Assembly: GCA_902494765.1 (NCBI GenBank)
Contig: CABUUK010000011.1
Location: 1-41,050, forward strand
Source: an uncultured Collinsella sp.
Lineage (GTDB): Bacteria; Actinomycetota; Coriobacteriia; Coriobacteriales; Coriobacteriaceae
DNA length: 41,050 nucleotides
Direction: 5' to 3'
Under the pieces are notes generated by a model. It was not told the DNA's origin, searched no databases, and saw only the letters and a program-made list of their open reading frames with translations. Of this stretch, positions 24,213 through 32,391 are shown piece after piece; within the stretch, counting starts at the first letter, position 1, and each line of letters starts with the position of its first letter. Position numbers and translations under genes: made by a program.

Positions 24213-25085
24213 GTGAACCGCGATTTCGCCTCATCGCTCATCCAGCTCAACAATACGTTCTATCGCGAGCACTCCGCCTCCTTTTCCGATACGCGCCAGG
24301 CTCCTTGGCCCGGCTGGGTGCGCACCATGGACATAGCGCTCGACCAGCTCGATGTGGCCACCATCGAGCATCCCGTCCGCGTCTTCGATCTTGCCTGCGG
24401 CAATATGCGCTTTGAGAACTTTGCCGCCGGCGGCACGCTGGCTGCCAAGGGCGTCGACGGCGCGAGCCCCTCGGCAGATGCCAACTGCCCCTTCGAGTTC
24501 TATGGTGTCGACTCGTGCCAGGACCTGGCCATCGATGCACGCGGTCACGCCCTGCGCATTCCCAACCTGCACTTCCAGGAACTCGATGTGCTCGACGCTC
24601 TCATGAAGCTCAACCCCGCCGAGACGCCCGACGCACTTTTCGACGCCCCGCTCGCCGACATCTCGGTCTGCTTTGGCTTTATGCACCACGTGCCGTCGTG
24701 CGAGTACCGCGTACGCGTGCTCGACGCCCTGGTGCGCCAGACGCGCCCGGGCGGCATCATCGCCATCAGTTTTTGGGAGTTTATGAACGACGAGCGCATG
24801 GCGCGCAAGGCCGTTCGAGCCGAAGCCCGCGCCGAGCTCACCCCACCGTTTGAGGGCTACGACTCCGCGCAGTTTGAAGCCGGCGACCACCTCATTGGCT
24901 GGCAAAACGACCGCCACGCCTACCGCTATTGCCATCACTTTGACGATCAGCAGATCACCGACCTGGTGCGCGGCGTCCGTACGTTCTACAAGAGCGGCGA
25001 GGTCCCCGTGCGCGAGCTTGAGCGCTTCCATGCCGACGGTCGCAGCGGCGAGCTCAACCGTTACGTGATCCTCAAGCGCCTGTAG
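24213..25085 (+). CDS. Trm9/ABH8-like SAM methyltransferase
   Basis: A 290-residue class I methyltransferase. The N-terminal SFSDTRQAPWPGW at 23-35 closely follows the Trm9 signature (HFSDTR.KPWP), then the SAM loop FDLACGN at 58-64, ISVCFGFMHHVPSCEYRVRVLDAL near 150-173 (Trm9: VHHW..RERRVEVI) and PGGIIAISFWEF near 180-191. In eukaryotes Trm9 methylates cm5U34 of tRNA, the product of Elp3, to mcm5U. Here an elp3 gene lies 2 kb away on the other strand, so a matching two-step pathway is plausible. GTG start with GGAGGG ten bases upstream; the frame is open further left but without a ribosome site. Assignment to tRNA is inference from motif likeness. Confidence 0.72.
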   Translation: MNRDFASSLIQLNNTFYREHSASFSDTRQAPWPGWVRTMDIALDQLDVATIEHPVRVFDLACGNMRFENFAAGGTLAAKGVDGASPSADANCPFEFYGVDSCQDLAIDARGHALRIPNLHFQELDVLDALMKLNPAETPDALFDAPLADISVCFGFMHHVPSCEYRVRVLDALVRQTRPGGIIAISFWEFMNDERMARKAVRAEARAELTPPFEGYDSAQFEAGDHLIGWQNDRHAYRYCHHFDDQQITDLVRGVRTFYKSGEVPVRELERFHADGRSGELNRYVILKRL

Positions 25086-25202
25086 GTATCGGCGACTCGC
25101 CGTCGAGCCGCACCGCATCTTTCGGGCAATGTATGTCCACCCTTTTCAACCCATTGACGGAACGCGCAGCCATGCGTTCCATACTTATGACCAAGGAGCC
25201 TC

Positions 25203-26042
25203 ATGGGAGCCGTCCACGTTCGCACGCCTAAGAACTTTGTGCTCGAGGAGCGCCTGGAGCGCTACGCCGATGCGATTGAGACGAACCCCGAGGCTTATGC
25301 CGGAGATTGGCGCGAGGCCTGTGCGCCCGCAGGCGACAAGCCCTTCGAGCACCTTCACCTGGATCTTGGTTGTGGCAAGGGAACGTACCTTGTAGAGCGC
25401 GCAGCCCGCGAGCCAAACACCCTCTTTATCGGTATGGACCAGGAGCCCATCTGCATCGCCTATGCCGCACAGAAAATCTGCGAGCAAGAACTGACCAACG
25501 CGCTCGTCCTGCCCCGAGGCGCCGCATCGCTGCCGCAGCTGTTTGCCGTAGGCGAGCTCGATGCCATCACCATCAACTTTCCCACGCCGCAGCCCAAGGC
25601 CAAGTACGCCAAAAAACGACTCGTCCATGTCGACCATCTGATGCTCTACCGCCCGCTCCTTGCAGCCGGCGCCACCGTCACACTGCGAACCGACAGCAAG
25701 CCATTGCGCGACTACGCCCTGGGGCAGTTTGCCGCGGCAGGCTACGACACACTTTGGATAAGTGACGACGTTCGCCGCGACCATCCCGAGCATCCCGAGA
25801 CCGAGTATGAGTGCCGCACGCGCGAGATGGGCGCCGCCGTCTATGGCATTTGTGCCACGCCCGGTGCGCAGCCCAGCGATGAACAGCTCGCAGCAGGCCG
25901 CGCGCAGGAGCAAAGCCTTGCCTGTTACCTGCCCGACAACCTCGATGAGCTCACCTATGTACCTCTGGGCATGGAAGAGGCCGTCGAGAACTTTAGAAAC
26001 CGCGCCCGCAAAGGCAAGAAGCGCCTGCCGCAAGAGTCCTAG
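25203..26042 (+). CDS. Divergent TrmB-like tRNA (guanine-7) methyltransferase
   Basis: A 279-residue protein of the TrmB family, which makes m7G46 in tRNA with S-adenosylmethionine. The SAM loop LDLGCGKGTYL (53-63) and FIGMDQ near 75 are standard, and NFPTPQPKAKYAKKRL near 125-140 aligns with the family's NFPDPWPKKRH..RRL. Two usually strict residues differ: Asp is Thr and Trp is Gln. The C-terminus also extends about 40 residues past the catalytic core with a basic end (RNRARKGKKRLPQ). Canonical m7G46 activity is therefore likely altered or lost, or this is a sister clade. AAGGAG lies before ATG. It follows the Trm9-like gene in the same direction with a 117-base gap. Confidence 0.72.
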   Translation: MGAVHVRTPKNFVLEERLERYADAIETNPEAYAGDWREACAPAGDKPFEHLHLDLGCGKGTYLVERAAREPNTLFIGMDQEPICIAYAAQKICEQELTNALVLPRGAASLPQLFAVGELDAITINFPTPQPKAKYAKKRLVHVDHLMLYRPLLAAGATVTLRTDSKPLRDYALGQFAAAGYDTLWISDDVRRDHPEHPETEYECRTREMGAAVYGICATPGAQPSDEQLAAGRAQEQSLACYLPDNLDELTYVPLGMEEAVENFRNRARKGKKRLPQES

Positions 26043-26107
26043 GGACCTCTGATGGTCGCGGTGTCGGCAAACAAGCGCAAATAGGCGCTAGCGAACGGCC
26101 CTCAAGC

Positions 26108-26230
26108 CTAAGTGAGTAGACTTTTTTGCAATAGCCAAGCACAGCCCGCATAGCGAAACATAAAACCGCAGGCAGATCCCTTGTGCAAAAGCCATGTGCT
26201 CGCAATATCGCAAAAAGTCTACTCACTTAG
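26108..26230. repeat. 123-bp inverted-end dispersed repeat, copy 1
   Basis: Starts with CTAAGTGAGTAGACTTTTTT and ends with AAAAAGTCTACTCACTTAG, which are reverse complements over 19 bases. The inner part shares AACCGCAGG.AGAT..CTTGT with the copies at 36131 and 37551, all exactly 123 bp long. It is the most diverged copy in its right half. It lies in the 309-base gap between the TrmB-like and helicase genes; the rest of that gap shows no gene, only a CATAAT-type -10 candidate near 26312. Confidence 0.85.
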
Positions 26231-26351
26231 CTAGCGACTACACTAAACGGCTGGGCAGAACGCCCATTTCCTGCATTTTCTCGCGCGCTGGCACCCCACG
26301 CCGCCGCTACGCCATAATAGTTGGCGGACAATCGCGAGAGAAAGCAACCAC

Positions 26352-29033
26352 ATGGCACAGACCACGACAGATACCGCCGCCGGCACCGTCTCCGGCGCCG
26401 GCGCCGCCAGTTCATTCTCGGGCGGCACGGGAACCGAAGCCGAGTTCGGCTCGCTCGGCGCGCTCTCCCCCACCTGGTGGGAGCCCGAGGATGGCAGTGA
26501 GCCCGAACCATGGCTCACGCCCGATCAGGCCTTCGAACGCTTCTTTGAATGGACGAGCGACTGTGGCATTGAGCTGTGGGATCACCAAGAAGAGGCCCTC
26601 ATGGACCTGGCCGCCGGCGATCACGTCATTTTGGGCACGCCGACCGGATCGGGCAAGTCGCTCGTCGCGCTGGGCATGCTCTTTATGGGCATGGCACAGG
26701 GCAAGCGCTGCTACTACACGGCTCCTATCAAGGCTCTGGTCAGCGAAAAGTTCTTCGACCTGGTGCAGGTGCTCGGCCGCGATAACGTCGGCATGATCAC
26801 CGGCGACACGCATATCAATACCAAGGCGCCCGTCATCTGCTGCACAGCCGAAATCCTTGCCAACGATGCACTGCGCGAGGGTGAGGGCGCCGACGTGGGC
26901 TGCGTCGCCATGGACGAGTTCCACTACTTTGCCGACCCTGATCGCGGTTGGGCCTGGCAGGTGCCGCTGCTCACCCTGCCTCACACGCAATTCATGCTCA
27001 TGAGCGCCACGCTCGGCGATGTCACCGCGATCGCCGCCTCGCTCGAGGAACACACCGGCGCTACCTGCGACTTGGTCGTCGATGCCCCACGCCCCGTGCC
27101 GCTGAGCTACGACTACGTGACGACCTCGCTCGAGGGCACCGTCGAGCTCGCGATGCGCCGCGGCGAGGCCCCGCTCTACATCGTGCACTTTAGCCAGGAC
27201 GCCGCACTTGCGACGGCACAGTCGCTCGCCAACTTTGGCATTGCCAGCAAGGAGCAGCGCGAGGCCATCAAGGAGGCAGCCAAGGGTACGAGCTTCTCGA
27301 CGGCCTTCGGCAAGATCCTCAAGCGTTTGCTCGGCTGCGGCGTCGGCGTGCACCACGCCGGTATGCTGCCGCGCTATCGCCTCCTGGTCGAGCGCCTGGC
27401 GCAGCAGGGCCTGCTGCCCGTCATTTGCGGCACCGATACGCTCGGCGTCGGCATCAACGTACCCATCCATACCGTGGTGCTCACCGCGCTCACCAAGTTC
27501 GACGGCTACAAGATGCGTCGCCTGCGCGCCCGTGAGTTCCATCAGATCGCTGGTCGCGCCGGTCGCTCGGGCTTTGACACCGAGGGTATGGTCATCGCCG
27601 AGGCCCCGGAGCACGAGATCGAGAATGCCAAGCTCATGGCCAAGGCGGGCGACGACCCCAAGAAGCTCCGCAAGATTAAAAAGAAGAAGGCCCCCGAGGG
27701 CTTTGTCACCTGGAACAAGCAGACCTTTGAGCGCCTGATTGAGACTCAGCCCGAAACGCTCAAGCCGCGCCTTCGCATCACACACTCCATGGTGATTAGC
27801 GTGGTCGAGCAGGGCGGCGATGCCCGAGCCCGCGTACACGACCTCATCGAGACGAGTCTGCAGACTCCCGAGGAAAAGGCAAAGCTCGAGGTTCGTGCCG
27901 ACGAGATCTTCGCCACGCTCATTGACTCCGGCGTCGTCGTGCGCACCGAGGTGCCGCCCGCACCCGACGCTCCGGCTGACGCCGCGCCGGACATCGACTA
28001 CGCGCTGACGGTCGACCTGCCCGAGGACTTTGCGCTCGACCAGCCGCTCTCGCCGTTTTTACTTGCCGCGCTGGAGCTGCTCGACCCCGAGAGTGAGACC
28101 TATACCATGGACCTCATCTCGATGGTCGAGGCTACGCTCGAGGACCCCAAGCAGGTATTGCGCGCACAGGAGCGCGCCGCGCGCGACCGCGCGATGGCCG
28201 AAATGAAGGCTGACGGCGTCGAATATGAGGAACGCCTGGAGCGCATTCAAGACGTCACCTACGAAAAGCCGCTCGAGGATTTGCTCGACGCCGCCTTTGA
28301 CAAGTACTGCCAGGAAGTACCCTGGGCCAACGACTACCAGCTCTCTCCCAAGAGCGTCCTGCGCGATATGCTGGAAAGCGCGAGCGATTTTAAGGGCTAT
28401 ATCCAAAAGCTCGGCATCGCCCGCTCCGAGGGCATTTTGCTGCGCTACCTAGCCGAGGCCTACCGCTCCCTCGATCGCACCGTGCCCATTGAGAAGCGCG
28501 ATGAGCGCTTGCGTGACATCATTTCGTGGCTGGGCTTTGTGGTGCGCTCGGTGGACTCAAGCCTGGTGGACGAGTGGGAGAACGCCGGCAACCCCGCTGC
28601 ACTCGACGCCGCGCCGCCGCAGGGCATCGACGAGGTCGTTACGGACCGTCGCGGCTGCACGCTGTTGGTGCGCAACGCGCTCTTCCGCCGCGTAACCCTT
28701 GCAGCCCGCGGACACGTGCGCGATCTGGGCGAGCTCGACGAGGACTGGGGCATGAGCGAGGTCCGCTGGCAAAAGGCCCTCGTTGCCTACCATGAGCAGC
28801 ACGAGGAAATCCTCACCGACGGAGACGCCCGCAGCGCCGCGATGTTTTCCATCGACGAGTCCGACGAGAAGACCGCGCACGTATGGCACGTGCACCAGAT
28901 CTTTGCCGACGAGGATGGCGACCACGACTTTGGCATCATGGGCGATGTCGATCTGGACGCCACGCAGGACGGCGGCGAGGTCATCTTCAAGAACTACCGT
29001 GTCGGCTTTATCGAGGACCTGCTCGAAGACTAG
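26352..29033 (+). CDS. DUF3516 Ski2-like DEAD/DEAH-box helicase
   Basis: An 893-residue superfamily 2 helicase. A Ser/Gly/Thr-rich N-terminus of about 50 residues precedes the core: motif I GTPTGSGKS at 95-103, TAPIKALVSEK near 123, DEFH at 188-191, SATLGD near 217, and motif VI HQIAGRAGRSGFD near 398. The C-terminal 400 residues match DUF3516, which caps Ski2/Mtr4-like helicases common in actinobacteria. Such enzymes unwind RNA or DNA, possibly in RNA decay; the substrate is not established. The gene is monocistronic between the 123-bp repeat and a strong terminator. Its many GCC/CTG/GAG codons match the strand's other well-expressed genes. Confidence 0.88.
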   Translation: MAQTTTDTAAGTVSGAGAASSFSGGTGTEAEFGSLGALSPTWWEPEDGSEPEPWLTPDQAFERFFEWTSDCGIELWDHQEEALMDLAAGDHVILGTPTGSGKSLVALGMLFMGMAQGKRCYYTAPIKALVSEKFFDLVQVLGRDNVGMITGDTHINTKAPVICCTAEILANDALREGEGADVGCVAMDEFHYFADPDRGWAWQVPLLTLPHTQFMLMSATLGDVTAIAASLEEHTGATCDLVVDAPRPVPLSYDYVTTSLEGTVELAMRRGEAPLYIVHFSQDAALATAQSLANFGIASKEQREAIKEAAKGTSFSTAFGKILKRLLGCGVGVHHAGMLPRYRLLVERLAQQGLLPVICGTDTLGVGINVPIHTVVLTALTKFDGYKMRRLRAREFHQIAGRAGRSGFDTEGMVIAEAPEHEIENAKLMAKAGDDPKKLRKIKKKKAPEGFVTWNKQTFERLIETQPETLKPRLRITHSMVISVVEQGGDARARVHDLIETSLQTPEEKAKLEVRADEIFATLIDSGVVVRTEVPPAPDAPADAAPDIDYALTVDLPEDFALDQPLSPFLLAALELLDPESETYTMDLISMVEATLEDPKQVLRAQERAARDRAMAEMKADGVEYEERLERIQDVTYEKPLEDLLDAAFDKYCQEVPWANDYQLSPKSVLRDMLESASDFKGYIQKLGIARSEGILLRYLAEAYRSLDRTVPIEKRDERLRDIISWLGFVVRSVDSSLVDEWENAGNPAALDAAPPQGIDEVVTDRRGCTLLVRNALFRRVTLAARGHVRDLGELDEDWGMSEVRWQKALVAYHEQHEEILTDGDARSAAMFSIDESDEKTAHVWHVHQIFADEDGDHDFGIMGDVDLDATQDGGEVIFKNYRVGFIEDLLED

Positions 29034-29056
29034 CCGGGCGCAATGGAACGAAACGA

Positions 29057-29092
29057 AGCGGGGCCGCTGGCAACATCGCCAGCGGCCCCGCT
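29057..29092. terminator. Strong bidirectional terminator
   Basis: Fifteen-base perfect arms AGCGGGGCCGCTGGC and GCCAGCGGCCCCGCT around a six-base loop, followed by TTTGC. It lies between the convergent helicase and DUF2130 genes. Confidence 0.85.
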
Positions 29093-29112
29093 TTTGCACT
29101 ATACGCTATGCC

Positions 29113-30870
29113 TTACTCGGCATCCTCGACCTCATACGAATCCGCCTCGGCGGGCTCATCGTTTGTCTCTGGCGCAGCCCCGCGCGCCTCGTCAAACGCC
29201 GCCTTCATGGTCTTGTTACCCCACGTGAGCTTGCGAATGGTAAGATCGTCGGCCTTCTTGTTGGCTAGGCGCAGATTGTTCTCGGAGGACAGCAACGCCT
29301 CCTTGGTTTTCTGCAGATGGCTAATCGTCTTGTCGATCTCATCGATCGCCGTTTGGAACTTGCGGCTCGCGATCTCGTAGTTGCGACCGAAATCATTCTT
29401 GAACTTTTCCATCTTGGCCTCGAAGTTCGTAACGTCGATGTTCTGCTGCTTGTACTCCGCCAACTCCTGCTTATAGCGCAGCGAACCCATGGCAGCGTTG
29501 CGAAGAAGCGTGATCATGGGAATGAAGAATTGTGGGCGGATCACGTACATCTTCTCGTAGCGGTAGCTCACATCCACGATACCGGCGTTGTAAAGCTCGC
29601 TCTCGGGCTCGAGCAGCGTGCAGAGCACTGCGTACTCGCAGCCCTTTTGGCGGCGATCGTGGTCGAGCTTCTTAAAGAAATCCTCGTTCTTGTGCTTGGT
29701 CGCGGTCTCGTCGTTCTCGTTTTTCATCTCGAACATAATCGAGATGACCTCGTTACCGCTCGCATCGCACTCGCGGAAGATAAAATCGCCCTTGGTGCCC
29801 TCGGATGCATCGTTATCTTTCTCGAAGTATGCATTGGGAAACGCCGTCATGCGCAGGCGATTGAACTCGGTCTCGCAATGCTGTTCGAGCGACTCGCCCA
29901 CCATCTTGGTGGACAGGCGGACCTTCATGTCCTTAAGGCGCTCAATCTCTTCATCCTTGTAGCGAATCAGGTCATCGCTCGCGCGCTTGGCCTGCGCAAG
30001 CTCGAGCTCGTGTGCCGCCTTGGCCTGCTCCTCGCGAGAATCGCGCACAGCCAGCTCGCTCGTCAGCTTGGCACGCGCCTCGTCGCGCTCTCGCTCCGCC
30101 GCGGCAACTGCTTCCGAGAGCTCCATTTTGGCAGCCAGTTCTTGCTCGCGCAACCGGGCGCGCAGGCCCTCAGCCTCGCGCTCGGACTGTACCTTAGCGT
30201 TCGAGAACTTCTCGCGCACTTCTGTCTGGTAATCGGAAAGCCTGCGATCCGCTTCATTGTGAGCAGCATCAAGCTTACGCTGCGCCTCGGCCGCAGCAGT
30301 TGCGAGTGCCATTTCTTGAGCCCTATCTGCTGCAGCAAGCTTGGCCTGCAATTCTGCAATCTGAGCATCGCGCGCGGCGAGATCATGTTGAGTTGCATTG
30401 CGAACCGCCGCCTCGGCGATTTTAGCTTCGTCGGCCTTGTGATTGAGCTCCGCCTTCAGAGCATCGATCTCGCGCTGAAGCTCAGCATTCTCTTTTTGAG
30501 CATTGGCTCGTGCCTCAACCGCCGCGCGCTGGCTTGCACTCTCGCGCTCTGCGGCAGCGCCCTCGAGCTTAGCGCGCAGCTCGGCAAGCTCAGCATCGCG
30601 CTTGGCAACCTCTTGCGCCAGTTTCTGATCCGCAGTGTTCTTCTGCTCGACAAGCTGGGCATTGCGCTGAGACTCTGCCTGTTGCAAGGCAGCCGTCGAA
30701 CGCGAGCGCTCAAGCTCCAGCGCCTGCTCGCCCTCGCGCTGGACTGCCTTCACACGCTCATCCAGGTCGCGCGAAAACTCGGCATCGCGCACTTGTTTGA
30801 CGATATCCGCATAGCCGGACGCATCGACCTTAAAAACTTCGCCGCAATGCGGGCACTTGATCTCGTTCAT
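29113..30870 (-). CDS. DUF2130 coiled-coil protein with nuclease-like domain
   Basis: A 585-residue protein. It begins with a CPHCG knuckle (IKCPHCGEVF), continues as about 270 residues of charged, Ala/Glu/Arg-rich coiled coil (25-310), then a DUF2130 domain from STKMVGESLEQHCE. Inside that domain KGDFIFRE followed by ISIMFEMKNEND has the spacing of a PD-(D/E)XK site (D ... ExK), consistent with a nuclease-like fold. The tail is acidic. The long coiled coil and nucleic-acid-type domain recall SMC/RmuC-like architecture, but the function of the family is not known to me. It is divergent from no regulator and ends at a shared terminator. Confidence 0.8.
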   Translation of the reverse strand: MNEIKCPHCGEVFKVDASGYADIVKQVRDAEFSRDLDERVKAVQREGEQALELERSRSTAALQQAESQRNAQLVEQKNTADQKLAQEVAKRDAELAELRAKLEGAAAERESASQRAAVEARANAQKENAELQREIDALKAELNHKADEAKIAEAAVRNATQHDLAARDAQIAELQAKLAAADRAQEMALATAAAEAQRKLDAAHNEADRRLSDYQTEVREKFSNAKVQSEREAEGLRARLREQELAAKMELSEAVAAAERERDEARAKLTSELAVRDSREEQAKAAHELELAQAKRASDDLIRYKDEEIERLKDMKVRLSTKMVGESLEQHCETEFNRLRMTAFPNAYFEKDNDASEGTKGDFIFRECDASGNEVISIMFEMKNENDETATKHKNEDFFKKLDHDRRQKGCEYAVLCTLLEPESELYNAGIVDVSYRYEKMYVIRPQFFIPMITLLRNAAMGSLRYKQELAEYKQQNIDVTNFEAKMEKFKNDFGRNYEIASRKFQTAIDEIDKTISHLQKTKEALLSSENNLRLANKKADDLTIRKLTWGNKTMKAAFDEARGAAPETNDEPAEADSYEVEDAE

Positions 30871-30934
30871 AGCAGCTCCTCGATGGACGCAAATTTCAAC
30901 CGACTACACTCTACCGCGCCGCACGGACAAAAAA

Positions 30935-30963
30935 GGCGCCGCTGCCATAATGGCAACGGCGCC
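30935..30963 (-). terminator. Terminator of the phosphoesterase transcript
   Basis: On the minus strand GGCGCCG...CGGCGCC forms a tight stem around TTGCCATTATGGCAG and is followed by TTTTTTGTCC, a textbook intrinsic terminator. It ends transcripts coming from the phosphoesterase and HIRAN genes. Confidence 0.8.
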
Positions 30964-31010
30964 AGAACCGCCACAAAGGTGCCTGTCCCCTTTGTGGTGG
31001 CTCTGGCGCC
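30958..31010. repeat. REP-like hairpin with TGTCCCC loop
   Basis: Outer arms GGCGCCAGA/TCTGGCGCC enclose CCACAAAGG/CCTTTGTGG around a loop TGCCTGTCC. On the minus strand the loop side reads GGGGACAGGCACC, a phrase common in REP-type palindromes. The GGCGCC at 30958 is shared with the neighbouring terminator stem, so the two hairpins exclude each other. Confidence 0.5.
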
Positions 31011-31556
31011 CTATAACCCAAAGAAGCTAAGAATCTGGTCGCGGCTTACGGGCTTGTACTCGTTGGCGTCGAGGCCGACATCGTAGCGAAAGATAGGACG
31101 TTCGCGGTCGCGATTGCGCACGTTGGTGCGGTCTCCTCTGCTGTGGATATGCCCGTGTAGCATGATGGCACCACGCGCCTTACCATTCCAGCTGAGCATG
31201 GGGTAATGGCTCATCACCAGACGATGGCCCTTGGCATAGCCGGGAGCAACCTCCAGGTAATCGCGCACGTCTTCCCAAATTTGCGGGGCGTCGGGATCTT
31301 CCCAGTCGCCGTCATGGTTACCGCAGATGAGCGTCACATTCTTGCATTCGATACGCTCGCGCAGGTGCACGGCGTCCGCTAGGGGCAAACGATAGGTAAA
31401 GTCTCCCAAGATATAGAGACAGTCGTCCGCCGCCACGCACTCATTAATGGCATCGGTGACCCTGCGGTTCATCTCCTCGACCGAATCAAACGGTCGATCC
31501 ATATCGTGCAAGATATTCGTATCGCCCAGGTGCAGGTCGGCGGTAAACCACATCAT
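31011..31556 (-). CDS. Metallophosphoesterase (calcineurin-like)
   Basis: A 181-residue single-domain phosphoesterase with the full set of metal ligands: D7 and H9 in FTADLHLG, D52 in ILGDF, N80 and H81 in CGNHD, H117 in MSHYP, and GHIH at 135-138. Two metal ions activate water to cut phosphate esters, probably of a nucleotide or nucleic acid. Small YfcE-like members of this size are often phosphodiesterases on 2',3'-cyclic or bis-p-nitrophenyl substrates in vitro, so the real target is open. It follows the 59-residue gene by 66 bases in the same direction and ends one base before a terminator hairpin pair. Confidence 0.85.
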   Translation of the reverse strand: MMWFTADLHLGDTNILHDMDRPFDSVEEMNRRVTDAINECVAADDCLYILGDFTYRLPLADAVHLRERIECKNVTLICGNHDGDWEDPDAPQIWEDVRDYLEVAPGYAKGHRLVMSHYPMLSWNGKARGAIMLHGHIHSRGDRTNVRNRDRERPIFRYDVGLDANEYKPVSRDQILSFFGL

Positions 31557-31622
31557 CGTCTATGCCCTCATTTCGCAACGCGTCAAACTGGTGCTAAGTA
31601 TACAGACACAGCGATGCGGCGG

Positions 31623-31802
31623 TTAGCCAAAGAGCCCGCCGAACAGTCCGCGGCGGCGCTTGTCTTGCTTTTTCGAAGCGTCACCCTGAGTTTTCTTGTC
31701 CTGCCGTTTCCTACGGCCCTGCTCCAACTCATCGTCATCGAGTAGCATATCCCATTCAAACGGATCATCCGTCAAATCGAACAGGTCATCGTCGTCAAAC
31801 AT
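31623..31802 (-). CDS. 59-residue acidic/basic protein, unrecognised
   Basis: Start ATG at 31802 (AAGGGA eight bases upstream), stop TAA at 31623-31625. The N-terminal half is acidic (MFDDDDLFDLTDDPFEWDML), the C-terminal half basic (GRRKRQDKK, KKQDKRRRG) and it ends GLFGGLFG. The charge split looks like a short adaptor or nucleic-acid-binding peptide. It lies 18 bases after the HIRAN gene and is probably co-transcribed with it. I do not know the family; the ribosome site, conserved-looking composition and operon position support it being a real gene. Confidence 0.6.
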   Translation of the reverse strand: MFDDDDLFDLTDDPFEWDMLLDDDELEQGRRKRQDKKTQGDASKKQDKRRRGLFGGLFG

Positions 31803-31820
31803 GGCAGCTTCCCTTACCGA

Positions 31821-32147
31821 TTAGCGAGCATCCACCACATAGAGGCCAACGCGCACCTGATGCCACGGGCTGCGCTCGGGAGCAACCTGTTGCACGCGGG
31901 CCTCAAATACGTCCTCGTGGCCGTAATACATCATCAAGGACAGCGGGCCGACCTCGTTTCCCGGAACATAGCCAAGCTTGGTGCTGCCGTAATAGATCGC
32001 AACCGCCTCAGGGTCATGGGGATTATCGCGCTCGGCACACAGCGTCAGCTTATCGCCCGCTTTAAGATCGCCCAGGACCAAGGCGCCATCGGCATACTGA
32101 AATCCTGCAATGTGAAATGACAGAAGAACACGTGAAGGCTCGTACAT
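31821..32147 (-). CDS. HIRAN-domain protein
   Basis: A 108-residue protein that is essentially one HIRAN domain: FHIAGFQYADG, then LTLCAERDNPHDPEAVAIYYGSTKLGYVPGNEVGPLSLMM. HIRAN domains bind DNA, notably 3' single-stranded ends at stalled forks in eukaryotic HLTF, and occur alone or fused to helicases in bacteria. GAGGAG precedes ATG. It is the first gene of a probable minus-strand transcript with the 59-residue gene and perhaps the phosphoesterase, so a role in DNA handling or repair is a reasonable inference, not shown. Confidence 0.8.
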   Translation of the reverse strand: MYEPSRVLLSFHIAGFQYADGALVLGDLKAGDKLTLCAERDNPHDPEAVAIYYGSTKLGYVPGNEVGPLSLMMYYGHEDVFEARVQQVAPERSPWHQVRVGLYVVDAR

Positions 32148-32260
32148 AGCAGCTCCTCTAACAGCCGGATAAACCGGTGTGTAACCTTATTGAGAAGTCT
32201 ACGGTCCCGTGCGGACACAAATACATCCTGTCTGCGTCCTTCAATCGTTTGCCTCAACGC

Positions 32261-32289
32261 TTGCGCGACAGAGCGCTTGCAGATAAGAT
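32261..32289 (+). promoter_or_regulatory. Promoter of a candidate antisense RNA
   Basis: TTGCGC (32261-32266), 17-base spacer, TAAGAT (32284-32289). It points toward the 3' end of the 27-residue toxin-like gene on the other strand, with a start expected near 32296. Confidence 0.5.
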
Positions 32290-32295
32290 AGGAAC

Positions 32296-32391
32296 ACGGA
32301 TGGCACCCGTTGCCGCGGGTCTTGCCAACTCCGATACACGTTTTCATCGTGAGAAGTGGCCGTCTTCGCTTACGCGGGGGCGGCTATTTCA
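32296..32391 (+). ncRNA. Candidate antisense antitoxin RNA
   Basis: A predicted RNA of about 95 bases from the promoter at 32261 to a hairpin at 32356-32387. The terminator stem (TGGCCGTCTTCGC with GCGGGGGCGGCTA, 13 pairs including G-U) is complete only when read on the plus strand; on the minus strand four pairs fail. It is followed by TTTC. An inner hairpin ACCCG/CGGGT lies at 32305-32320. The RNA overlaps the 3' end of the toxin-like mRNA, as in convergent type I toxin-antitoxin pairs such as txpA/RatA. No open frame of note lies within it. Confidence 0.45.

Noticed and set aside
25159..25180. GGAACGC/GCGTTCC inverted repeat before the TrmB-like gene, considered as an operator
   Set aside because: Only seven bases, a single copy and no convincing promoter spacing; not enough to call.
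26412..27839. A 475-codon minus-strand open frame inside the DUF3516 helicase
   Set aside because: Opposite-strand shadow of a gene with all helicase motifs; it has no motif or ribosome site of its own.
29317..31086. A 589-codon plus-strand open frame opposite the DUF2130 gene
   Set aside because: It mirrors the coiled-coil codons (leucine-rich shadow) and has no ribosome site; the minus-strand protein has recognisable domains.
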